Below, piece after piece: positions 1 to 8,607 of a stretch of DNA of 50,204 nucleotides. The notes under the pieces are model-generated. The model did not search any database, was not told the origin of the DNA, and saw only the letters and a program-made list of their open reading frames with translations. Where the stretch lies: the NCBI GenBank assembly GCA_000436475.1, contig FR886141.1:23599-73802 (forward strand). Reading direction: 5' to 3'. Origin of the DNA: Eubacterium sp. CAG:248. GTDB taxonomy: Bacteria > Bacillota > Clostridia > Lachnospirales > Lachnospiraceae. Made by a program: the position numbers and the translations under genes. How positions within the stretch are numbered: the stretch's first letter is position 1; every line of letters starts with the position of its first letter.

Positions 1-552
1 TATGTTGAGTATCCTACATATGCACACAAGAGTTCTGAACTGTTAAGGTATGCAGATATAGCATTATATGAGGTTAAGCTTCGTGGAAAGCATGGATGTC
101 TTCCATATAGGGCAAGTTATCATGTGTCAGATTCTAACCGTTCACAGCTTGGCTTTAAGCTTAGTGATATTTCAAACAATCTTCCAGCGGCATTTTTCAT
201 ATATAAGGCTGATAAAAGTGATGAACAGATTTTATATGCTAACAATGAAATGCTAAGACTTGCAGAATGTGATGATTTAGATGATTTCTTTGAATTTTCA
301 GGAAAGCATTTTAATGGACTTGTTCATCCTGATGATTTTAAACGTGTTGAAAAGCATATATGGGAACAGATATCGATTAATGAAAATAAAGTGAATGATT
401 ATGTCAGATACAGGATGGCGACTAAAAGTGGTGGATATAAGAATGTCCTTGATTATGGCAGAATAGTACATAGCGAGAATTATGGTTTGCTATTTTACGT
501 AATGATTATTGATTTCGATTTTATTAATACATCAGCTGACTTTAATGTCTAG
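1..552 (+). CDS. GGDEF-PAS signalling protein, 3' end only
   Basis: The reading frame is open from the first base, so the gene begins outside the window. The first 30 or so residues carry the usual end of a GGDEF domain (YADIALYEVKLRGKHG, compare the ADxALYxAKxxGK ending). A linker follows, then a PAS-like sensor from about residue 55 to the end, with FFIYKADKSDEQILYANNEM and VHPDDFKRVEKHI typical of PAS folds. A GGDEF with a C-terminal PAS is the reverse of the common order, so another catalytic or EAL domain could lie upstream. The active-site GGDEF motif is not visible, so activity cannot be judged. It lies 172 bp from a second GGDEF gene on the same strand. Confidence 0.8.
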   Translation, partial: YVEYPTYAHKSSELLRYADIALYEVKLRGKHGCLPYRASYHVSDSNRSQLGFKLSDISNNLPAAFFIYKADKSDEQILYANNEMLRLAECDDLDDFFEFSGKHFNGLVHPDDFKRVEKHIWEQISINENKVNDYVRYRMATKSGGYKNVLDYGRIVHSENYGLLFYVMIIDFDFINTSADFNV

Positions 553-590
553 TTTATTTAATTCTGACAGTCTTATTAAATATGCGTAAA

Positions 591-630
591 GTTGAATGAA
601 ATTGAATAGAATTGAAGAAAATTGAAGGGA
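591..630 (+). repeat. Four tandem 10-bp ATTGAA repeats
   Basis: Four consecutive 10-base units, GTTGAATGAA, ATTGAATAGA, ATTGAAGAAA and ATTGAAGGGA, share the core (A/G)TTGAA. They lie in the gap between the two GGDEF genes, about 95 bp before the second start codon. The period is close to one helical turn, so all copies face the same side of the DNA. This suits either cooperative protein binding or simple slippage expansion; nothing distinguishes the two. Confidence 0.6.
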
Positions 631-724
631 ATCATAGAAAATATTTGAAAATAAAGCCGATTTGAAGTATCATAGAATATAGATTTTACGGATAATAGAA
701 TAATGCCTTTAGAGAGGATTATAT

Positions 725-2332
725 ATGAAGAACATAAAAATGGTTAACAGAATTATGTATTTATTATTTCTTTTTGGCTTTTTGTTTTATCTTTTTTCAG
801 GTTTTATATTTAGCAAAGTAGATATTAAGACACCAGCGGATGACAAGATAAAGATGGTGATAGAACCAGATAAAAAAGAATATATAGGAGATGGAACAGT
901 CGAATATAGTCTGAAGTTAAGTACTGCATCAAGTGATAACATGGCTATATATTTTATCAGCAGGCACCAGGAGATAGAAGTATATGCTAATGATAATCTT
1001 ATATATTATGTAAATGCACATAAGTCGATATATGGTACAACAACAGGAACTAATTATTCGATTGTTAACATACCCTCATATACAACGGATGTGAAAGTAA
1101 AACTTACTAATGTGTATGAAGGTGCTAAACAAAAAGAAACAACATTTGAATATGGTGATGAAGCACGTATATTAAAAGAATTAATATCAGAGGCCTTTTT
1201 ACCAGCGGTGTTAAGTGCACTAATTATACTTGTTGGTATAGTTATGATTATGTTGTGGATTATATGTAATAAGAGAATTTCACAGATACAGGCACTGCTT
1301 TATTTTGGTATATTTGCGATGCTGATAGGTGCATGGTCGCTGAATGAAACAAGTATTGCCATGCTTTTTATAGCAGACAGAAAGCTGGCTTCACTTATGG
1401 GTTATGTGCTGCTTATGATGCTTCCAATACCTTTTGTTCAGGCTGAAAAGAATTTCTTTCATATACATACAGCAACAGTGAGCAATGCATTATGTACTAT
1501 ATTTTCATTAATGGATATTGTGCTCATTATACTACATATTACAGGAATGGCAGAGTTTAAAAGAACTGTTTTGTTTATACATATAATGCTTATTATTGCT
1601 TTATTATATTTTTGTGGGGTTGTTGTTGACAGAATTATAAAAAATGGCTTTGACAGAAAAGTAAAGTCGAATATTATAGCTGTAGCTGCATTGGGTAGTT
1701 CTATGCTTGTGGATTTATATGCGTACTATAGGTATGTGCAGGAAATAGATGTGATAGGTAAGTTTGGTATACTTATATTTATAGTTCTTCTTGGATATGA
1801 ACTTGTATCTGAGGTACTTGAAATGATAAGGGATGGACAGAAAGCAGCGTTTTATAAAGAAATGGCTGAAAAAGATGTCATGACAGGTCTTTATAACAGG
1901 TCAGCGTTTGAACATTGGGAGCAGAATATGGAAGATTATAACGGATATGCTATTGTTACGTTTGATCTTAATAATCTTAAATACTGTAATGATAATATTG
2001 GACATGCAGCAGGTGATGCTTATATTGAAGCATCTGCAAAGCTTATCAGGGAGATATTTGGAAAGTACGGAAAATGTTATCGTATAGGAGGAGATGAATT
2101 CTGTGCTATAATCAGGAAAAATAAGCGGTTTAATATAGAAAAATATAAAAAACGTCTTAGATGGCGTGAAAAGCAGATAACTGAGAAGCTTGGAATAGTT
2201 GGTCTTAATGTACATATAGCCTGTGGATATGCAGAATATGACAACGAGAAGGATGAAGATTTCGAATCAACCAGAAGCAGGGCTGATAAGAAAATGTATG
2301 AAAGTAAGAAAATACTAAAAAAGGATAAGTGA
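725..2332 (+). CDS. Membrane-bound diguanylate cyclase (GGDEF)
   Basis: Predicted to make cyclic di-GMP from two GTP at the membrane. The 535 residues begin with a membrane segment (about residues 8-29), then an extracytoplasmic domain of about 130 residues, then a block of hydrophobic helices from about 157 to 370, an arrangement like 7TM-DISM receptors. The C-terminal third is a GGDEF domain: DVMTGLYNRSAFE starts it, DLNNLKYCNDNIGHAAGD follows, and the intact catalytic GGDEF sits at residues 455-459. The inhibitory RxxD site expected a few residues earlier is absent, so product feedback may be missing. A GAGAGGA ribosome site precedes the ATG. The extracellular ligand is unknown. Confidence 0.85.
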   Translation: MKNIKMVNRIMYLLFLFGFLFYLFSGFIFSKVDIKTPADDKIKMVIEPDKKEYIGDGTVEYSLKLSTASSDNMAIYFISRHQEIEVYANDNLIYYVNAHKSIYGTTTGTNYSIVNIPSYTTDVKVKLTNVYEGAKQKETTFEYGDEARILKELISEAFLPAVLSALIILVGIVMIMLWIICNKRISQIQALLYFGIFAMLIGAWSLNETSIAMLFIADRKLASLMGYVLLMMLPIPFVQAEKNFFHIHTATVSNALCTIFSLMDIVLIILHITGMAEFKRTVLFIHIMLIIALLYFCGVVVDRIIKNGFDRKVKSNIIAVAALGSSMLVDLYAYYRYVQEIDVIGKFGILIFIVLLGYELVSEVLEMIRDGQKAAFYKEMAEKDVMTGLYNRSAFEHWEQNMEDYNGYAIVTFDLNNLKYCNDNIGHAAGDAYIEASAKLIREIFGKYGKCYRIGGDEFCAIIRKNKRFNIEKYKKRLRWREKQITEKLGIVGLNVHIACGYAEYDNEKDEDFESTRSRADKKMYESKKILKKDK

Positions 2333-2368
2333 TAAGCTGAATAGCAGCATTATCATTTATCCTTTTAT
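2317..2368. terminator. Bidirectional terminator between cyclase gene and uxaC
   Basis: AAAAGGATAAGTGATAA (left arm) pairs with TTATCATTTATCCTTTT (right arm), with one G-U pair. T-rich sequence flanks it on both strands. It overlaps the last codons of the cyclase gene and also lies just beyond the uxaC stop, so it should stop transcription from both sides. Confidence 0.75.
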
Positions 2369-2406
2369 TATTGTTATTATTTCTTATTAGTCTGTCAGAC
2401 TGCTAA

Positions 2407-3813
2407 TTATAAGTCGAAACCAAAGTAACGAACTGCATTGTTGTAAGAGATGCCTTCAACAATCTTCTTAAGAGTCTTTTCATCGTTAGGGTATTCACCA
2501 TTTTCAACCCATCCACCGATAAGTTCGCACATGATTCTTCTGAAGTATTCATGTCTTGTGTAAGATAAGAAGCTTCTTGAATCTGTAAGCATACCGATGA
2601 AGTTGCCAAGTAAGCTTAAGTTAGCAAGGCTTGTCATCTGGTTAGTCATACCAACCTTATGATCATTGAACCACCATGCTGAACCCTGCTGAATCTTACC
2701 AACAGCCTTAGAATCCTGGAAACATCCAATAACAGTACCGATAGCAGCATTAACTGATGGATTAAGTGAGTAGATGATAGTCTTAGGAAGTTCATCTGTG
2801 CTGTTAAGAGCATTAAGGAACTGAGCCATCTCTGCTGAACAGTCATAAGTGTTGATGCAGTCAAAACCTGTATCAGGACCTAACTGATTGTATCTGAATA
2901 CGTTGTTATCACGGATTGTACCATAGTGTAACTGCATTACCCAGTTAAGCTTGTTGTATTCCTTACCAACAGATACCATGAATGCAGTCTTGAACTTGTT
3001 CATTTCTTCTGTTGTGATAGCTTCACCTGAGAATCTCTTAGCAAATATAGCCTCGATTTCAGCATCTGTGTAAGGTTTATACATAACATATTCAAGAGCG
3101 TGGTCAGATACTGAGCAGCCCATTGAATCAAAGAACTGCATTCTGTTTTTTAAAGCATCAATAAGAGAAGCGAAAGAGTTAACCTTGATTCCGCTTACAT
3201 CTGATAATGTGTTAAGATAGTCAAGATAATCTGGCTTTTCAATGTTCATAGCTTTGTCAGGTCTCCATGCTGGAAGAACCTTTACATCAAATGTATCATC
3301 AGCAGCTAACACCTTATGCCATTCAAGTGAATCAACAGGATCATCAGTTGTACAGATTAACTTAACGTTAGACTTCTTGATAAGGTTTCTTACTGACATA
3401 GAATCTTCCTGTAACTTAGCGTTGCAAAGATTCCATACTTCTTCAGCTGTATCACCATTTAAGATACCGTTGTAACCGAAGTATCTCTGAAGCTCAAGGT
3501 GGCTCCAGTGGTAAAGAGGGTTACCGATAGCCATTTCAAGTGTTTCAGCCCATTTCTGGAACTTTTCACGATCAGAAGCATCACCTGTGATATACTTCTC
3601 ATCAACACCATTAGTTCTCATCTGACGCCACTTATAGTGGTCACCGCCGAGCCATACCTGTGTAATATTCTCGAACTTTCTGTCTTCTGCGATTTCCTTA
3701 GGGTTGATATGACAGTGATAATCAACGATAGGCATCTTGTCAGCATAGTCGTGGAAGAGATGCTGTGCTGTAGGTGTTGAAAGTAAAAAGTCTTTGTCCA
3801 TGAATTGTTTCAT
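2407..3813 (-). CDS. uxaC: Glucuronate/galacturonate isomerase UxaC
   Basis: Isomerises D-galacturonate to D-tagaturonate (and D-glucuronate to D-fructuronate), the first cytoplasmic step of hexuronate breakdown. The 468 residues match the family's normal length and start, MKQFMDKDFLLSTPTAQHLF, followed by the metal-binding VDYHCHINP near residue 34 shared with the amidohydrolase fold. LTDSRSFLSYTRHEYFRR near the C-terminus is also characteristic. AGGAGG lies 10 bases before the ATG. It is the second gene of a minus-strand pair, 21 bp after the LacI-type regulator, so it is probably expressed from that promoter and controlled by the same protein. Confidence 0.95.
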   Translation of the reverse strand: MKQFMDKDFLLSTPTAQHLFHDYADKMPIVDYHCHINPKEIAEDRKFENITQVWLGGDHYKWRQMRTNGVDEKYITGDASDREKFQKWAETLEMAIGNPLYHWSHLELQRYFGYNGILNGDTAEEVWNLCNAKLQEDSMSVRNLIKKSNVKLICTTDDPVDSLEWHKVLAADDTFDVKVLPAWRPDKAMNIEKPDYLDYLNTLSDVSGIKVNSFASLIDALKNRMQFFDSMGCSVSDHALEYVMYKPYTDAEIEAIFAKRFSGEAITTEEMNKFKTAFMVSVGKEYNKLNWVMQLHYGTIRDNNVFRYNQLGPDTGFDCINTYDCSAEMAQFLNALNSTDELPKTIIYSLNPSVNAAIGTVIGCFQDSKAVGKIQQGSAWWFNDHKVGMTNQMTSLANLSLLGNFIGMLTDSRSFLSYTRHEYFRRIMCELIGGWVENGEYPNDEKTLKKIVEGISYNNAVRYFGFDL

Positions 3814-3834
3814 AGTTCTTAATCCTCCTGTGAA

Positions 3835-4839
3835 TTAAAAATGTGTTGTATTGCGTTTTATAATATCAGCAGTGATAATGCTGTGTTTATCAGCAGATTC
3901 ACCGCACAATACCTTCATAAGAACATCTACTGCTTTAGTTGAAAGCTGTTCAACGTGGCTGTCAATAGATGTAAGCTCTGGTTCAGTGCATATGGAAAGA
4001 ACCGAGTTGTTATAACCAATAATCTCAAGCTCATCAGGAACACTGATAGAGTGGGCGTGTGCATATTTAACTGCGCCAGCTGCAAGTGAGTCATCAGAGG
4101 TTACTACAGCATCAAAAGGAATATTGTTATCATAAAGCTCATTAAGATATTCTTTCGCATGTGAAATGTTTTTTCCACATAGATGGCTGTATTGGTGTGG
4201 GAGACTGATAGCAGCTTCTTTTAAAGCTTTCATATAACCGGAATACTTGTTCATTCCACTATATGACCTGCTTGTATATAAGTAGACTATATTACGATGT
4301 CCGTTATTAATCAAGAGTTTTGTTGCGTTATAAATCGCAATTTCATCATTGCACATAACAGAATATATATTAGGGGCATCAAGGTATCCGTTGGCAAGAA
4401 CTATCGGGATATCTCTAGCAGCATCAATAATATAATCATTGGTGTGTGAACCAGTGTTTTCAACAAACTGTGAACCAGTAAGGATAACACCATCAACACG
4501 TTTGCTTAAGAGAAGCTCAAGATATTTCTTCTTATTGCTATAATCTTTACCCGTGCAGCAGAGTATGGAATCATATCCATATTTTCTTAATTCCTGTTCA
4601 AGATAATATACTGCATTGGCAAGATAAATATCTGATGAATCAATACACATGATACCGATGGTTTTCATTGTATTAAGACCTAAGCCTCTTGCAAATACGT
4701 TAGGTGTGTAATCAAGCTCTTTAATAGCGGCAAGAACCTTATCTTTGGTTTTTGAAGATACCTTGGCGTTGCCGTTAAGAACTCTTGAAACAGTGGCAAT
4801 GGAAACACCAGCTTTCTTGGAAACATCATATATATTCAT
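3835..4839 (-). CDS. LacI-family repressor of the hexuronate genes
   Basis: A 334-residue LacI/GalR regulator. The first 50 residues are the helix-turn-helix and hinge (MNIYDVSKKAGVSIATVSRV, then LNGNAKVSSKTKDKVLAAI). The rest is a periplasmic-binding-protein-like sugar domain ending with TSIDSHVEQL and a KAVDVL helix. The start was placed at 4839, not at an in-frame ATG 21 bases upstream, because AGGAG lies six bases before 4839 and the protein then begins as the family does. It leads uxaC and is divergent from uxaB. Two near-identical palindromes in the shared region suggest it represses itself, uxaC and uxaB, with galacturonate or an intermediate as likely inducer (inference). Confidence 0.9.
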   Translation of the reverse strand: MNIYDVSKKAGVSIATVSRVLNGNAKVSSKTKDKVLAAIKELDYTPNVFARGLGLNTMKTIGIMCIDSSDIYLANAVYYLEQELRKYGYDSILCCTGKDYSNKKKYLELLLSKRVDGVILTGSQFVENTGSHTNDYIIDAARDIPIVLANGYLDAPNIYSVMCNDEIAIYNATKLLINNGHRNIVYLYTSRSYSGMNKYSGYMKALKEAAISLPHQYSHLCGKNISHAKEYLNELYDNNIPFDAVVTSDDSLAAGAVKYAHAHSISVPDELEIIGYNNSVLSICTEPELTSIDSHVEQLSTKAVDVLMKVLCGESADKHSIITADIIKRNTTHF

Positions 4840-4870
4840 ATCCGACTCCTGTGGGTGCATAAATGTTAAA

Positions 4871-4884
4871 TGTAAGCACTTACA
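4871..4884. promoter_or_regulatory. LacI-type operator in front of lacI-uxaC
   Basis: TGTAAGCACTTACA is a perfect inverted repeat (TGTAAG and CTTACA) about a CA centre, as in LacI/GalR operators. It lies just downstream of the predicted minus-strand promoter (-10 TATAAT at 4903-4898, -35 TTGCTT at 4926-4921, spacer 17). Bound repressor would therefore block its own transcription and that of uxaC. Confidence 0.7.
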
Positions 4885-4897
4885 TATTGATAATCTG

Positions 4898-4926
4898 ATT
4901 ATACAATGGTATTATTATAAAAGCAA
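4898..4926 (-). promoter_or_regulatory. Promoter of lacI-uxaC
   Basis: On the minus strand, TTGCTT and a consensus TATAAT are separated by 17 bases. Initiation is expected near 4891, a few bases before the operator at 4871-4884. Confidence 0.6.
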
Positions 4927-4977
4927 GTGTGTAAGTGTATTTTTATTGTACTTTAGCCATATGACTATTTATGTCGT

Positions 4978-5005
4978 TAATCATGTATACGCTAATCATG
5001 TATAC
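4978..5005 (+). repeat. 13-bp direct repeats upstream of the uxaB promoter
   Basis: TAATCATGTATAC occurs twice, at 4978-4990 and 4993-5005, with two bases between. The pair ends 11 bases before the uxaB -35 element, the place for an activator touching RNA polymerase. Each copy contains the palindrome GTATAC. Confidence 0.6.
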
Positions 5006-5016
5006 AAAAATAATTA

Positions 5017-5045
5017 TTGACGAAAGTCATATTTAAGTATATCAT
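5017..5045 (+). promoter_or_regulatory. Promoter of uxaB
   Basis: TTGACG (5017-5022) and TATCAT (5040-5045) are separated by exactly 17 bases. Initiation is expected near 5052, so the palindrome at 5061-5076 lies just inside the transcript, an ideal blocking position. Confidence 0.7.
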
Positions 5046-5060
5046 AGTTATTGAAAGATT

Positions 5061-5076
5061 ATGAAAGCGCTTACAT
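5061..5076. promoter_or_regulatory. LacI/cre-type operator in front of uxaB
   Basis: ATGAAAGCGCTTACAT fits the LacI-family palindrome with central CG and also fits the catabolite-response (cre) consensus WTGNAANCGNWNNCW at every position. It shares both half sites, except one base, with 4871-4884; the centres are 191 bp apart. It may bind the local repressor, CcpA, or both. Confidence 0.7.
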
Positions 5077-5145
5077 GCACTTCAAGATACCATTTACTGG
5101 TTAATAATCAGGGATAAGATACCCTGTAGAAAAAGGAGATTTAAT

Positions 5146-6660
5146 ATGCAGAGATTAAACAAGAGTATTACACATGCAGTTGACAGACCTGTAAAGGTTA
5201 TGCAGTTTGGTGAAGGTAACTTCCTTAGAGCATTCGTAGATTATATCTTCGATGTTACTAACGAAAAGACAGATTTTAATGGTGGTGTTGTTATCGTTAA
5301 GCCAATCGAGTTTGGTACACTTGAAAGATTCCACGATCAGGAATGCCAGTACACACTTCAGTTAAGAGGTTTCGTAGATGGACAGCCTAAGGAAATCACA
5401 CGTCAGATTACATCTGTTGTTGATGCTGTAGCAGCTATCGAAGATTATGACAAGTACATTGAATATGGTACAAGTGAAACACTTAGATTTATCGTTTCTA
5501 ATACAACAGAAGCAGGTATCGTATTTGACGAGACAGATAACGATCCTAATGCTCGTCCTCCTAAGACATATCCTGGTAAGCTTACACAGCTTCTCTACAA
5601 GAGATACCAGAAGTTCAACGGAGCAGCAGATAAGGGACTTATCTTACTTCCTTGCGAACTTATCGCTGATAATGGTATCGAATTAAAGAAGTGCATTATG
5701 AAGTTTATAGAACTCTGGGGTCTTGAAGATGGATTCAAGGATTGGGTTAATAATTACTGCTCATTCTGCCCAACACTTGTTGATAGAATTGTTCCAGGTT
5801 ATCCAAGAGAAGATGCTGCTAAGCTTTGCGAAGAGTGGGGCTATGAAGATCAGCTTATCGACAGAGCAGAAGTGTTCGGTCTCTGGGTTGTAGAAAGTGA
5901 TTCTAACCTTCCACTTGAACAGCTTGAGAAGGAACTTCCATTCAAGGAAGCTGGACTTAATGTAGTATTTACAAAGGATCATCATCCATATAAGGAAAGA
6001 AAGGTAAGAATCCTTAATGGTTCACATACATCATTCGTATTAGCATCATTCCTTGCTGGTAACGATAACGTAGAGAACTCTATGAAGGATCCAGTTATCA
6101 GAAAGTATATGGAAGAAACACTTTACAATGAAGTTATTCCTACACTTTCACTTTCTAAGGAAGATTGTGAAGAATTCGCTAAGGCTGTTATCGACAGATT
6201 CCTTAACCCATTCGTAGATCACAGATTATTAAGCATTTCACTTAACTCTGTATCTAAGTGGGAAGCTAGATGTCTTCCTTCATTCTTAGGATATGTTAAG
6301 AAGTTTAACAAGCTTCCTAAGTACCTTACATTCTCTATCGCAGCACTTATGAGCTTCTACACATCACAGACAGAAGCTGAGTTCAACGGCGGTATTGTAT
6401 TAAAGGGTGACAGAAACGGTGAAGAGTACAACATCACAGATGATAAGGCTGTACTTGATTTCTTCAGAGATAACTCTGGTAAGACACCAGCTGAATTCAC
6501 ACACGCTTACTTAAGCAATACTAAGTTCTTCGGTGGCGAAGACCTTACTAAGGTTCTTGACCTTGAAGAAGTTATCACAGGATATATTGCAGATATCAGA
6601 GAAAGAGGTATGAGAGCTGTAGTTAACGATTTAGCTCTTGATGATGAAAAGTTAGCATAA
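5146..6660 (+). CDS. uxaB: Tagaturonate reductase UxaB
   Basis: Reduces D-tagaturonate to D-altronate with NADH, the second step of galacturonate breakdown. The 504 residues belong to the mannitol-dehydrogenase superfamily. VMQFGEGNFLRAFVDYIFD at the N-terminus is the nucleotide-binding start, and KVRILNGSHTSFVLASFLAG near residue 286 holds the family's Lys, Asn and His active-site residues. LPKYLTFSIAALMSFYTSQ is also typical of UxaB. AAGGAG precedes the ATG by seven bases. The gene has its own promoter and operator, divergent from the repressor. Fructuronate reductase (UxuB) is related but less likely given the uxaA neighbour. Confidence 0.93.
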   Translation: MQRLNKSITHAVDRPVKVMQFGEGNFLRAFVDYIFDVTNEKTDFNGGVVIVKPIEFGTLERFHDQECQYTLQLRGFVDGQPKEITRQITSVVDAVAAIEDYDKYIEYGTSETLRFIVSNTTEAGIVFDETDNDPNARPPKTYPGKLTQLLYKRYQKFNGAADKGLILLPCELIADNGIELKKCIMKFIELWGLEDGFKDWVNNYCSFCPTLVDRIVPGYPREDAAKLCEEWGYEDQLIDRAEVFGLWVVESDSNLPLEQLEKELPFKEAGLNVVFTKDHHPYKERKVRILNGSHTSFVLASFLAGNDNVENSMKDPVIRKYMEETLYNEVIPTLSLSKEDCEEFAKAVIDRFLNPFVDHRLLSISLNSVSKWEARCLPSFLGYVKKFNKLPKYLTFSIAALMSFYTSQTEAEFNGGIVLKGDRNGEEYNITDDKAVLDFFRDNSGKTPAEFTHAYLSNTKFFGGEDLTKVLDLEEVITGYIADIRERGMRAVVNDLALDDEKLA

Positions 6661-6748
6661 TTGCGTTGGCAGTTTGCAGCAAAGTATTCATAAGCCTTAG
6701 CTGAATATAAGTTTCGGCATTGATTTATATTGTATTTTAAAGCATTAA

Positions 6749-6780
6749 TAAGGGCGGGTGTTCTTTTTCATCCGCCCTTA
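6749..6780 (+). terminator. Hairpin after uxaB
   Basis: TAAGGGCGG (6749-6757) pairs perfectly with CCGCCCTTA (6772-6780) around a 14-base T-rich loop. No clear T run follows, so it is a weak terminator at best. It may also only attenuate read-through into uxaA. Confidence 0.45.
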
Positions 6781-6925
6781 AGTTATGTAAGAGGTATTGT
6801 GTATTTATACCCTTTTATTGTTATAATAAAAATGTTATGATGTGAATGTAATCATTGAATTTCATAATTCTATGATGTATGCAGTTAATGATATATAGAG
6901 ATTATATTAATTACAGGAGGTAGTT

Positions 6926-8413
6926 ATGCAGGATTTTATTAAGATTAATAAAGATGATAATGTTGCAGTAGCTCTTAAGCCAATCGCTAAGGGTACAACA
7001 CTTAATGTTGCTGGTACGGAAGTTACTACAATAGAAGATATCCCTCAGGGACATAAGTTTGTTATCAAGCCTATTAAGAAGGGCGATGCAGTTATAAAGT
7101 ATGGTTTCAGAATTGGTTATGCACAGGCTGATATAGAAGTTGGTGGATGGGTTCATACACACAACTTAAAGACTGCACTTGGTGATCTTCTTGAATATAC
7201 ATACAATCCAGAAGGACACAAGGATGTTGAGCCAACAGAGGAAGCGTTCTTTGAAGGATATATGCGTGAAAATGGTACAGTTGGTGTAAGAAATGAAGTA
7301 TGGATTATCCCAACAGTTGGCTGCGTTAATTCTATAGCAAGAGCAATCGAAGCTACAGCAAGAGCTAACAAGCCAGAAGGTGTTGATGAAGTTGTTGCTT
7401 TCCCACATCCATACGGATGTTCACAGGTAACAGAGGATCAGGAGAATACAAGACACATACTTGCTGACCTTATCAATCATCCTAATGCTGGTGCAGTACT
7501 TGTACTTGGTCTTGGCTGCGAGAACAGCCGTATTGAAGTTCTTAAGGATTATATCGGTGAAGTTAACCCAGACAGAGTTAAGTTCTTACAGGTTCAGGAT
7601 GTAGAAAATGAGCAGGAAGCTGCTGAAGGTATTATGAAGGAACTTATGTCTTACGCTGCTACATTTAAGAGAGAAAAGGTTAGTGCTAAGCACCTTATCG
7701 TTGGTATGAAGTGTGGTGGTTCTGATGGTTTATCAGGTATCACAGCTAACCCAACAGTAGGTCTTTTCTCAGATATGCTCGTATCTAAGGGCGGTACAAC
7801 TATCCTTACAGAAGTTCCAGAGATGTTCGGTGCAGAGACTATCCTTATGAACAGATGTGCTAACAAGGAACTTTTCGAGAAGACAGTTCACCTTATCAAT
7901 GACTTTAAGGAATACTTCATCAAGAATGGTCAGGAAATATATGAGAATCCATCACCAGGAAACAAGGATGGTGGTATCACAACACTTGAAGATAAGTCAC
8001 TTGGATGTACACAGAAGTCTGGTTCATCACTTGTAAAGGGTGTATTAGCTTATGGTGAAAGAGTATCTGATAAGGGACTTAACCTTCTTAGCGCACCTGG
8101 TAATGACCTTGTTGCTTCAACAGCTTGTGCAGCAGCAGGAGCACAGATGGTTCTTTTCACAACAGGACGTGGAACACCATTTGCATCACCAGTACCTACA
8201 GTAAAGATTGCTACTAACTCAAGACTTGCTGGCAATAAGAGCAACTGGATAGACTTCAATGCAGGAAGAATTGTAACAGATGACCTTCCACTTGAAGATG
8301 CAGCTAAGGAACTCTTCCAGCTTGTATTAGATGTTGCTTCTGGTAAGAAGGTAAAGGCTGAAATCGCTGGCTTCCACGATTTAGCTATCTTTAAGCAGGG
8401 TGTAACCTTATAA
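6926..8413 (+). CDS. uxaA: Altronate dehydratase UxaA
   Basis: Dehydrates D-altronate to 2-keto-3-deoxygluconate (KDG). The 495 residues have the two-part UxaA layout: an N-terminal SAF-like domain to about residue 90 (DDNVAVALKPIAKGTTLNV) and a large catalytic part. Conserved Cys-containing blocks are GVRNEVWIIPTVGCVN, HPYGCSQVTED, LGLGCENSR and MKCGGSDGLSGITANP, which hold the iron ligands in this family. AGGAGG precedes the ATG. The gene lies 265 bp after uxaB, with a hairpin and a possible TATAAT (6822-6827) between them, so it may be transcribed separately. KdgK at 13884-14996 uses the product. Confidence 0.95.
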   Translation: MQDFIKINKDDNVAVALKPIAKGTTLNVAGTEVTTIEDIPQGHKFVIKPIKKGDAVIKYGFRIGYAQADIEVGGWVHTHNLKTALGDLLEYTYNPEGHKDVEPTEEAFFEGYMRENGTVGVRNEVWIIPTVGCVNSIARAIEATARANKPEGVDEVVAFPHPYGCSQVTEDQENTRHILADLINHPNAGAVLVLGLGCENSRIEVLKDYIGEVNPDRVKFLQVQDVENEQEAAEGIMKELMSYAATFKREKVSAKHLIVGMKCGGSDGLSGITANPTVGLFSDMLVSKGGTTILTEVPEMFGAETILMNRCANKELFEKTVHLINDFKEYFIKNGQEIYENPSPGNKDGGITTLEDKSLGCTQKSGSSLVKGVLAYGERVSDKGLNLLSAPGNDLVASTACAAAGAQMVLFTTGRGTPFASPVPTVKIATNSRLAGNKSNWIDFNAGRIVTDDLPLEDAAKELFQLVLDVASGKKVKAEIAGFHDLAIFKQGVTL

Positions 8414-8520
8414 TCGGCAAAGCTTAGGAATTGCGTCAAGGCAGGGAATCGCATTGACGGCAGACTATTGAAATACTTTGTATACAAGGTTAATATATAA
8501 ATATAGTGACATATAAGATT

Positions 8521-8554
8521 AAGGCGGGCAGATATTTGCATTTCTGTCCGTCTT
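8521..8554 (+). terminator. Hairpin between uxaA and queT
   Basis: AAGGCGGGCAG (8521-8531) pairs with CTGTCCGTCTT (8544-8554), 11 pairs including two G-U. It is followed by ATAATG, not a T run, so termination is uncertain. It lies immediately before the preQ1-like aptamer and could separate uxaA transcription from queT. Confidence 0.4.
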
Positions 8555-8558
8555 ATAA

Positions 8559-8601
8559 TGTGTGTTCGAAACCTTCCACACATAAAACAAAACTAAAGGA
8601 G
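8559..8601 (+). ncRNA. preQ1-I-like riboswitch before queT
   Basis: A stem TGTGTG/CACACA (8559-8564 and 8577-8582) encloses a 12-base loop starting TTC. An A-rich tail, ATAAAACAAAACTAAAGGAG, follows. The spacing and tail match the preQ1-I class, where the tail folds back on the loop as an H-type pseudoknot; here the loop CCTT can pair with the AAGG of the ribosome site. The tail runs into the queT Shine-Dalgarno, so preQ1 binding should hide it and reduce translation. The downstream gene, a queuosine-precursor transporter, is a standard target. The assignment is by eye, without covariance scoring. Confidence 0.8.
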
Positions 8602-8607
8602 AATAAA

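Noticed and set aside
8434..8457. Small hairpin CGTCAA/TTGACG after uxaA
   Set aside because: Six pairs without a T run are not enough for a terminator call.
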